From Branchiostoma floridae (Eukaryota; Chordata; Leptocardii; Amphioxiformes; Branchiostomatidae): a stretch of DNA of 64,000 nucleotides. Positions 55,886 through 64,000 of the stretch are shown here, piece after piece; position 1 is the first letter of the stretch, and every line of letters begins with the position of its first letter. The translations under genes were made by a program, and so were the position numbers. The DNA lies in the NCBI RefSeq assembly GCF_000003815.2, contig NC_049981.1, positions 30,668,511-30,732,510 of the forward strand, written 5' to 3'. The notes below the pieces were generated by a model. The model was given only the letters and a program-made list of their open reading frames with translations, was not told the origin of the DNA and searched no databases.

Positions 55886-57030
55886 GAGCATCGCCAGTCC
55901 AGCAAACATTCTTCTCTGGCTGAGACGAACTGGGTAAAACCGCCGGGGACCAAATGGTCTGGGGTGGGAAACAACAACGGACGTTTGTTAGGAAGTTCTG
56001 AATGCAATGAGCATTTAATTTGATGCTTTATTGAATGAGAGAATGAATGAATGAATGAATGAATGAGTAATGAAAGAGAAAGAAAGAAGAGAAAGAAAGA
56101 AAGAAGGAAAGAAAGAGAAAGAAAGAAAGAAAGAAAAGAAAGAGTTAAAGTTCATGTCTTCAGAGTGATACAAAACTGTAATCTTAAAACAATGTAATCA
56201 TCATGTATAAAGTGAGCATTGCCAGTCCAGCAAACATTCTTCTCTGGCTGAGATGAACTGGCTGAAACCGCCGGGGACCAAATGGTCTGGGGTGGGAAAC
56301 AACAGACGATTGTTTGGATACAATGAGCATTTAATCTGATGCTTTATTGAATGAGATAATGACTGAATAAATGAGTAATGAAAGAAAGAAAGAGAGAAAC
56401 AAATAAATAAATAGATAAAGAAAGAAGAAGAAAGATAGACAAAGAAAGAAGGAAGGAAGAAAGAATTAATTTGATGCTTAATTGAAAGAGAATGAATGAA
56501 TGAATGAGTAATGAAAGAAAAGAGAGAGAGAGAGAAAGAAAGGAAGAAAAAAAGAAAGAGAAAGAAAGAAAGAAAGAAAAAAGTTCATGTCTTTAAAAAG
56601 TCTTCAAAGAGCTCCTTAGTGACTTTTTCTGAAATCTGAACAATAAAAACTGTAATCTGAAAAACTTTCTCTGAAATCTGAAAAATGTAATGTAAAAAGT
56701 GAGCATTGCCAGTCCAGCAAACATTCTTCTCTGGCTGGGAGGAACTGGCAAACCGCCTGGCCCAAATGGTCTGGGGTGGGAAACAACGGACGTTTGTTTG
56801 GAAGTTCTGGCAGTGAGAGATATACATAACTCTCACAATGATACAATGAGCATTTAATTTGATGCTTTACTGAATGAATGAATAAATGACATGAATGAAT
56901 GAATGAGAGAAAAGAAACAAAGAAGGAAAGAGACAAGGAAAGGAAGGAAGGATGTTAAACTTAATCAAGAATGTTCTTGCTCAAAAGCAGTAATTAAAGA
57001 CCTATAGAGTCAAAGTTCATGTATTTAAAA
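55886..57030. repeat. Three tandem units each carrying a GAAA/GAAT microsatellite
   Basis: GCCAGTCCAGCAAACATTCT followed by CCAAATGGTCTGGGGTGGGA starts units at 55886, 56214 and 56701. Each then has GAGCATTTAATTTGATGCTT, a (GAAT)n tract and a (GAAA)n tract, and an AGTTCATGT closing block. Units are 328, 487 and about 330 bp because the microsatellites differ in length. Confidence 0.9.
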
Positions 57031-58376
57031 AGTCATCAAAGAGCCACGGCCAGAGTGGCACAATATAAATGTGTAAAAAGTGATTTGCAAGAAAGGCTTG
57101 AGTATTTGACAAACGACGTATGAAAAGCGGAATCCTAAAATCAGTGGGGGGGGGGGTGTTTAAACTTTCCTGCTTATCTTTGCTGGCTCAAGCACTGTAA
57201 GGAATACTTCTGTGGCTTGGCTGGAGTTTTTGTGCTGTGAACTGAACTTGTCCACGACATCGGTACAAACCCCCAACATTTGCACATCCTTTGAGAAGTG
57301 GGGGATGTTTATCAATGCACTGTTCTGCTTATCTTTGCTGGCTCCAGCGTTGTAAGAAATACTTCTGTAGTTTGGCTAAAACGTTTTTTAGTAGAGACAA
57401 GAATCGTTCAGTCTGAACTTGAATGTCCATAGCTTTGCTGAGGTAACTGCCACATCCTTTGGATATTGCCATATCCTTAGTCACAGGGTACTGCTTGCAC
57501 CAAACATGATTCTTTCGTTGTCCAATCTCCGAAAAGATCAAAACCTGTCAAAGCTAAACTTCCCTCTTGAAGAAGAAAACCTCTTAAGGACAAGAAGAGT
57601 GGGTCCTGAAATTGGTTTGTACTTAACCAGGAGGATGTTGACTGTCTGCATGACTTTTATGTGTCAGAGTAACTCCTAGAGACATAGAGATCGAAAAATG
57701 GGCCGCAAAAATCAACTCCCCTACACAAACCCAACAAGATATTCCTAATGTCAATACCGCAGCATTGTTCGCTCGCTCTACTTGAAGTCGTTAAACAATG
57801 CGTGAAAAATTGCTGCCGAAGAAATATCTGAAAAGTCATCAAACAATGCATGAAAAATTGCCGAAGACATCTGAAGTGTTGATTCTCTGTCCCTTAAATC
57901 TTAGATGGCTGCGACGTTTGTGGAAGCTTTTAAACCGCTTATGTTTGAGGTTCGATAACAAATTTGCTGACACGATTAGAGCACTTTATAAAAGTACTTT
58001 TTCACTGCTAGAAGCTTAACCCTGATGTTTGCAAAACAATATTTCATAGTATCTTTTCAGAAGAGTCGATTTCTGAGTGCAAAGTGCCTAGTAAGACTGA
58101 CGGAAGCTAGAGACAAATTTGGAAAAGTGGAATTCTTTAATCTAAGCAGTTTGTGTTATTTATAAACAGAACTTAAGAAATGCTTTCATCTAAACGCTTT
58201 GTGCAAAACATACCTGGGAAGCGAGGCAGACTGCCTTGATCATTAACACTGGGTATAATGTCAAGGACTAACAGTTAATAGTATTGGCAAGTATCATCAG
58301 GATCACTGCACTTCCATGTGTTCTTCAATTATCAGGGTGCAAGTAAGGAAGTTCTGGTCTAGTTACTCAGCAGTTA
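57031..58376. other. Intergenic sequence with a short local duplication
   Basis: TGCTTATCTTTGCTGGCTC with GTAAG.AATACTTCTGT recurs at 57170 and 57330. No gene signal. Confidence 0.45.
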
Positions 58377-58377
58377 A

Positions 58378-58972
58378 TGCTAGTTCACCTTTATCCACGG
58401 GGTACCCTATATTCTTTATTTTTCAAACCAGGGTATTTAGGCACATCAAAGCAACAGGTGGTAAGGCCACACCAATTTAATTTCTTGGTTCACGGATTCG
58501 CTCGCTCCTATTTTTGGGGAAAAAAGATAAAAATAAAAATTACCACTCAGCAAATTTTCACCATTAATGAAGCCATTCACCAACTTTCTGGTGTAGCAAA
58601 TTGGCCTTTATATTATAAGCTCCTTAAAGTGTGGGTACAGGTGCTGTTACTGTACAATAATAGTGTTTTTGTACTTTTTTCAAGCTGAAAACTTTTTTTC
58701 TTTATGTTTTGGATTATTCGTTACCTTTACCCCACCCATTTTACAATTTTTATTTTTATTTTTATTTCGCCCTCTCGCTCCATATTTTTTATGAAAAAAT
58801 CCGTGAACCAAGAAATTAAATTGGTGTGGCCTAAGTTTTAAAATATACTGAAAATATTGCAATTTGAAAACAATGTCCATCGACGTGACATCCCCAAATA
58901 CCCTGCCTTTAGAAGCAACGTATATACAGTAGTTTACCCAATAGATAAAGGTGAACTAAGCATTACTAAAAG
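58378..58972. mobile_element. MITE family F interrupted by a family E variant
   Basis: Family F left half (AGTTCACCTTTATCCACGGG) breaks after GCAACAGGTGGTA and resumes at AAGTTTTAAAATATACTGAA. A family E variant (58464-58833) fills the gap. Confidence 0.85.
58464..58833. mobile_element. MITE family E variant, nested
   Basis: AGGCCACACCAATTTAATTT at the left; inverted AAATTAAATTGGTGTGGCCT at the right. The internal sequence differs from the standard family (CGCTCGCTCC and inverted CCCTCTCGCTCC), so a related subfamily. Confidence 0.82.
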
Positions 58973-59330
58973 TAAGCTTGGGAGTTGGTGTCTAAGTTTC
59001 ATGTGGATATATCTAGCAGAAGAACTGTTGATGAAACAATCCTCTGAAGAGAGGCAGTTTCTTGCAAAAAGCACTGTTTTAAAGAGAAACTGCAACACAG
59101 TTCTCTTCTCCTGACTTCCTTGCCGAAATGCATTCTCTGGAAGTTGTATTGGCAGTTTCAGATTCTTAATTTTTTACAAAAAAGAGTTTGGAACAGCCTA
59201 AAAAGCTGCTTTTCTCAGGATGAGTAAAAGATCAGTCACATTTTTCAAAGTTAACCCGTTTCTGACTGACTTGCTTTAAAGGACTGAAATGCTGAAAACA
59301 AAAGTTACTTGGAATTAAGTTCAAAAGTGT
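58973..59330. other. Intergenic sequence, nothing recognised
   Basis: Unique, no coding signal. Confidence 0.45.
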
Positions 59331-59346
59331 AGGTGTACAAAATGGC

Positions 59347-59529
59347 CAATCTCCAAACAGATCCTATGGTAGCATAATAAGATAAGTATCAAAAGCTGCC
59401 AGAGGAGTGAAGCTGACCTAGGAGTGTACATGTGTTTGGCTACCAGGGAAATATACACCTCTGGGCTGACTACACTCCCTGGCCAGTTTAGTACTATCTT
59501 TATGCCATCGTAGGATCTGCTTGGAGATG
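59347..59529. mobile_element. Hairpin element, CTCCAAGCAGATCC ends, 10-bp target duplication
   Basis: CAATCTCCAAACAGATCCTA at the left, TAGGATCTGCTTGGAGATG at the right. Flanked by ACAAAATGGC (59337-59346) and ACACAATGGC (59530-59539). 183 bp, largely self-complementary. Mutator-like by duplication length. Confidence 0.78.
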
Positions 59530-59539
59530 ACACAATGGC

Positions 59540-60350
59540 GGATCTTTGGGAAACAATTCTGGCTAAACAAAGGTAGCATTTCCTGAATTTGTGTCATACT
59601 TTGCCTAATGTTGTGTGCAACTCAAGAGCAAAGCACAAACCAGAACTTGGAAACTACTCTTCCCAAAAACTCTTTGAAATTCTTTTAAAATTCCAAGAAT
59701 TCCAAGGGACAGTGTCAGTAACAGCATTCTCCCTTAGTTGTGCCAACCTCAAGTAAACTTTCTTCCTAGTTTTGAAGAACTCTCTTCAAAGACATGTTTT
59801 TTCTTCCTCTTGACCTTTAAGGTGAAGATATCTTCGTCCACACTTCACACCTGAGGTGTACTGTTGATAGAGGGTCTCAGAAATGCCTTTGAAAAAGATT
59901 ACTGAAGTGCAAAATAAGAACTTCACAGCGAATAGAAAATGTGCATCTTTCTTGCATTTACATGTCACATTACATGTCTTTGAAACAGGGAAAAATATTC
60001 ATAATATCTTATAAGAATAGTTGTCTTTGTCTTCTAATCCATTGTGTATTTACATGACAAATGTTAACATCAGACTCTGACCACAGGTCACTAATTTTAC
60101 ACGAGCCAGATACACCAGCCTAGATAACAAATAACCAAAAACATTTCTCAAAAACTCGTAAGAATACACAATGATCATAAAATTAATCTACTACACCGAT
60201 TGACAACAATCCGTGAACTGATTTCTGACCACCCGAGATGTAGAATCTAATTGTTTGCGTCCCACTGAAGAGCTAAAGGCAAACTCCCAAACAGCACAAT
60301 TAATGTAGTTCCCGGCCGTCTACGTTGCTATGTACGTTACGATAAGCTAT
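59540..60350. other. Intergenic sequence, nothing recognised
   Basis: Unique, AT-rich. Confidence 0.45.
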
Positions 60351-60371
60351 CTGCCTGCCGCCACAGGTCCC

Positions 60372-61235
60372 GGCCTGGATTGATCAGCAAACAACCTCTC
60401 CTGCGACGGAGGGACGTTTCGCTCTCTCAAGCATGTTTGCTGGCTCCGTTGGGGGGCTGATGAATTTCCAAGTTGTCTGGGCTCTTTGAAAAAGGTCTTT
60501 ATGTAGTGTCTTAACAGGTCTGGAGTACACATAAATGCAAAAAAAAATATTTATTTCTTTAAAGTCTTAGCTGTTGCGGATAAAAGTTAATTACATGATC
60601 TGACTTTCTACAAAAAAAGGTAAAAAAACGCTCAGCTTCCTTTTAATCTGAAAAAAAAGTGTCCGTCATGTCAAGCATTGTTTTTATGGCCTGTTGTTGT
60701 TACCTCCATGAAAAATGGAGGTACAACGTATAGTTTTTGGCCTGGATTGATCAGCAAACAACCTCTCCTGAGACGGGGGAACGTTTCGCTCTCTCAAGCA
60801 TGTTTGCTGGCTCCGTTGGGGGGCTGACGAATTTCCAAGTTGTCTGGGCTCTTTGAAAAAGATCTTTATGTAGTATCTAGTAGGAGTACACAAAAATTTT
60901 TAAAAATTATTTATTTATCAAAAGTCTTTGCTGTTGTGGTTAAAAGTCTGTTACATGACTTTCTAAAAAAAAAAGATAAAAAAACGCTCAGCTTTCTTTT
61001 TATCTGAAAAAAGTGTCCATCATGTCAAGCATGTCAAGCAATTTTTTTATGGCCATTTTTCATGTAGGTACAATGTCAAGTTTTTGGCCTGGATTGGTCG
61101 GCAAACAACCTCTCCTGAGACTGGGGAACGTTTCGCTCTCTCAAGCATGTTTGCCGGCTCCGTCGGGGGCCTGACGGATTGTCAAGTTGTCTGGGGGGAC
61201 CTGAGTTGGAGTGTTTGCTGACATAAAGGTAGCTT
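60372..61235 (-). repeat. Tandem repeat, ~350-370-bp unit, 3 copies, with a conserved minus-strand frame
   Basis: Units start GGCCTGGATTGATCAGCAAA at 60372, 60739 and 61086; a fragment lies at 62385-62600. The first ~120 bp of each unit stays open on the - strand and reads QQTCLRERNVPPSQERLFAD with small changes. The rest of the unit is T/A-rich and not open. Function unknown. Confidence 0.8.
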
Positions 61236-61303
61236 GCTCTGGCTACAGGCATGACGTTTCCTGACTTGTTTTCATCTTCAGTTGGAGTGCAGAACAAACT
61301 CTC

Positions 61304-61532
61304 CAGGGCTGTCTTCAGCTTACATTTTTTTCGTCCTTCTCATTGTTTGAGAGTCCATGTTATTGATCTTCCTTGTACTGTCATTTCAAACTTATGAAAA
61401 CACATTTTCATCAATTTTATGTACTTTTAATTAGTTACTATCTTTTGGATGGATGGTGTGAAATTTTTTACTTTGTCCCAAGGAGCAACTTTCCATCCCA
61501 GGACAGAAGGACAGGCCCTGGAGACAGCCCTG
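61304..61532. mobile_element. MITE family H copy
   Basis: CAGGGCTGTCTTCAGCTT at the left and CTGGAGACAGCCCTG at the right. The body matches 20185-20424. Confidence 0.8.
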
Positions 61533-61777
61533 CAAACTTACTGACAGAACTGTCCAAGAAGGCTGCTCAGAAGATCGAGAAAATGCGGACAAAGCATAAA
61601 AAAAGGGCATGGAAGACATAATATAGAGCAACATTCACTAGATACAACACATCATGACTTTACTTGCCCAAGATATAAAACATATCATAATTGATGCACA
61701 GTTAAAACTGCCAAAGAAGAACATCTAGGGGACTGATAAAATCATCTGGTCTTTGAAAACAGGTGGTCACTGTAGGT

Positions 61778-61908
61778 TATCTCCAAGCAGATGCTACGGT
61801 AGCATAAGGTATCAAAAGCTGGCAGAGGAGTGAAGCCGGCCTAGGAGTGTGTATGCTACCGGAGCACTCCTAGACCAGCTTCACTCCATAGGATCTTCTT
61901 GGAGATTA
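61778..61908. mobile_element. Hairpin element, CTCCAAGCAGAT ends, 9-bp target duplication
   Basis: TATCTCCAAGCAGATGCTAC at the left and CTTCTTGGAGATTA at the right. Perfect flanking repeat ACTGTAGGT (61769-61777 and 61909-61917). Confidence 0.82.
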
Positions 61909-62384
61909 ACTGTAGGTTTCTTTTAATGCTTGTGTCAATGGGGAAATGTACATTGTATCTAAGTGCTCACCAAAAAGTGGTCATTTTGGCCAGGTGGTCT
62001 TTATGTGAGAGAATTTAAAACTCACTTGTACACTTGACTGCAAATGGGACAATGAGAGAGAAAAATCATGACTGTTTTGGCTTTACCTAGAGTCACTTTA
62101 TTTCAGTCACTGCCAACTCAGATTAATGATATTTGTTTCAGAGATTATAGCCTTATCAAATTTTCTTTTTTCTGGATTTACATTTTGCATCCTGTAGCAT
62201 TTGTCAATACATCAATTTTTATCTAGGAATGGAGTTGACATTCATGCATCCATTGTTTTTGGCTATCAGACATTTTGTTAAGTGTTTGACTTCATTTGTC
62301 ATGCTGCATCTAGACACCCCCCCACCCCCCCAGGTTTACTTTTAAATGAATAGTCAGCGCTGTTCAGGTTATGTTAAACTGGCA
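61909..62384. other. Intergenic sequence, nothing recognised
   Basis: Short C-run (CCCCCCCACCCCCCC) near 62320. No gene signal. Confidence 0.45.
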
Positions 62385-62600
62385 AACCTCTTTGGAAATG
62401 GTCTTTTATATGTAGTATCTGCTGGAGTACATAGAAATGGCAAAAAATTATTATTAATAAGTGAATAAGCTAAAAACAGGTAAAAGTCTGTTACATGACT
62501 TTCTACAGATGAAGGTGAAAAAACGCTCAGCCTTACAGTTTTCTTTTCGTTGGAAAACAGTGACAGTCCTTCGTCTGCATGTCAGGCAATTGTTTGATAA
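62385..62600. repeat. Fragment of the 60.4-61.2 kb repeat
   Basis: TGTAGTATCTGCTGGAGTAC and GTTACATGACTTTCTAC and AAAAACGCTCAGC blocks in the same order; lacks the open-frame part. Confidence 0.7.
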
Positions 62601-62864
62601 AGTCAAGTACAAGAAGTAAATGATTGGATTGTCAACAATGTGACCTGTGTTAGTTAGTTCAAGGTGTACATAATGTGAAAGTCATTTGCATACTTGAATA
62701 TTTCATGGAGGTAGGAGGTCTCCAAACTTTTGTTATCTTGAGTGGCACATATCTGCCTGGTGAGGAGATACCAGCTCCAGCTAATGTGTGTGCACTGGGA
62801 GATAGGACAGGTCCAGACGGTCAAACATTCCTTATATAGCTCATCAGCTATACAACTGATAGTA

Positions 62865-63056
62865 AAGGCCATACCAAGTTAAGTTGTTGGTTCTCGAACT
62901 TAGAAAAAGTGATAGGAAAATCCTTCACTTGAAAAACATGATAACGATGACTAAGGACCAGGTTTATGCCTTGGTGCACTGAGTTTTATAGAGTGAATAT
63001 GGGACTGTCATATTAAAGTTTTCCTCCCTACCAACTAGTTTTGTGATGTCCTCCTG
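62865..63056. mobile_element. MITE family E, left part
   Basis: AAGGCCATACCAAGTTAAGT, GACCAGGTTTATGCCTTGGT and GTTTTCCTCCCTACC blocks; the right end is missing. Confidence 0.72.
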
Positions 63057-63069
63057 TGGCTCGCATGTT

Positions 63070-63195
63070 TTATCTGTATCTGTATCTGTATCTATATAGC
63101 CGGTATAACCGCCGTTCAGCGTAACACACCAGCTTTGCAGGCACGCGGCGCGGCAGCAGCTGGTTATATTACACCGAACGACTCGTTACCCCTAA
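63070..63195 (+). repeat. Dispersed repeat J
   Basis: (TCTGTA)n run, CTATATAGCCGGTATAACCG and GCAGCTGGTTATATTACACC. Inverted copy of 44570-44690. Confidence 0.8.
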
Positions 63196-63372
63196 CTTTT
63201 AGCCAAGCACATGATGTCACACCTAACTCTTCTAGATAAGTGCGTTGGGTTCTTTTACATGCAGAGCTTTGATGCTTGAGGCATACACCTGAAACTCCCT
63301 CATACACATTGCAGCCATCCCAAATGTCTAAATCTAGGAGTAGACTTTTTTTTTACTCCCCTCCTCTTTTCA

Positions 63373-63577
63373 GAGGGTGTGCATGGGGAGTCCTGACAAC
63401 GATTTATGCTAAATACGGGATGGTTGACTAGTACGCTTTACGTTAAATTTACGAAGGCTACCAACACTTTACGCTTCATCCCACTACAAATTATATGAAA
63501 TAAAAAAGCTTCCCTACGAATTACAGGAAATTAAAAAGGCCTGCCTATGCCTTACGGAAAAGAGCATGCAGACCCTC
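63373..63577. mobile_element. MITE family D copy
   Basis: GAGGGTGTGCATGGGGAG at the left, AGCATGCAGACCCTC at the right. Body carries CTACGAATTACAGG and TTACGGAAAAG blocks. Confidence 0.75.
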
Positions 63578-63890
63578 CTTTCGTAGGGTCGCAAAAAGAA
63601 AATGAGCGGCATTGAGAGAGAAATACAGGATCATGAAGGCTGCTAAATTACCTCTGACCGACCTGATGTGTTGCTATCCCACCTTTATGGTCTTACAACG
63701 ACGCCCATCCAAGGTTGATGACCCCACCCTGCAGATTGGACACTTAGGCTAACAGGTATAATCAGATTTGAAGGAGCCTTCCGTCTGCAATAAACTTGAT
63801 TTGCTGGAAATGACGTGCCAACTATAGCTGGGTCACAGAACTGACTTCTGACTTGGAGCTTTTTGTGTTTTTCGATGTTTTGCAGAAGTG
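63578..63890. other. Intergenic sequence, nothing recognised
   Basis: Unique, no gene signal. Confidence 0.45.
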
Positions 63891-63913
63891 CCTTAATTTA
63901 TATTTGGTTGGGG

Positions 63914-63980
63914 GAGTGTGTTTGTGTGTGTGTCTGTGATTTTGTGTGTGTGTGAATATCCATGTGTGTGTGAGTGTGTG
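63914..63980. repeat. Imperfect (TG)n microsatellite
   Basis: GTGTGTTTGTGTGTGTGTCT and following TG-rich sequence. Confidence 0.85.
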
Positions 63981-64000
63981 ATAACAGAAATGAAAATAGA

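Overview
This is animal nuclear DNA with one recognisable protein-coding gene and a very dense population of short, non-autonomous DNA transposons and tandem arrays. GT-AG introns, a STPG2 gene with lineage-specific divergence, abundant inverted-repeat MITEs and tRNA-derived SINE fragments point to an invertebrate deuterostome. A lancelet (Branchiostoma) is my best guess, but that is an inference; no species diagnostic is present.

Gene. STPG2 (sperm-tail PG-rich repeat protein 2) lies on the + strand in ten coding exons from 3264 to 26334. They join without any frame break into a 591-residue protein with twelve PG-P-x-x-Y type repeats. Introns 1-8 are 0.3-1.3 kb and intron 9 is 15.9 kb. A near-perfect RFX X-box lies about 290 bp upstream of the start codon, as expected for an axonemal gene, and a poly(A) signal is at 27323. 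Three exons have partial extra copies in the neighbouring introns: exon 3 (5' part, 4878-4951), exon 7 (5' part, 7680-7717) and exon 8 (3' part with its donor, two or three copies at 9289-9665). The exon 3 and exon 7 copies keep an acceptor and the reading frame, then run into an in-frame TAA. They would act as truncating exons if spliced in.

Regions. 1-2960: intergenic, with a 345-bp tandem repeat and nested MITEs. 2960-27360: STPG2 with its promoter, introns and 3' UTR. Its introns carry nested transposons with clear target-site duplications (5 bp for the CAGGG families) and a 633-bp inverted repeat. 27360-64000: no convincing gene. It holds a 26-bp minisatellite (31.6-33.0 kb), a 57-bp array (36.3-37.0 kb), a 3.5-kb foldback element with a 9-bp target duplication (36996-40461) whose core is an array of 51-bp units resembling splice sites, and many medium-period tandem duplications. 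There are also Mutator-like hairpins and a few unique stretches with clustered transcription-factor-like sites that could be regulatory.

The two most interesting items are the in-frame truncated exon copies inside STPG2 and the foldback element with its splice-site-like 51-bp arrays.
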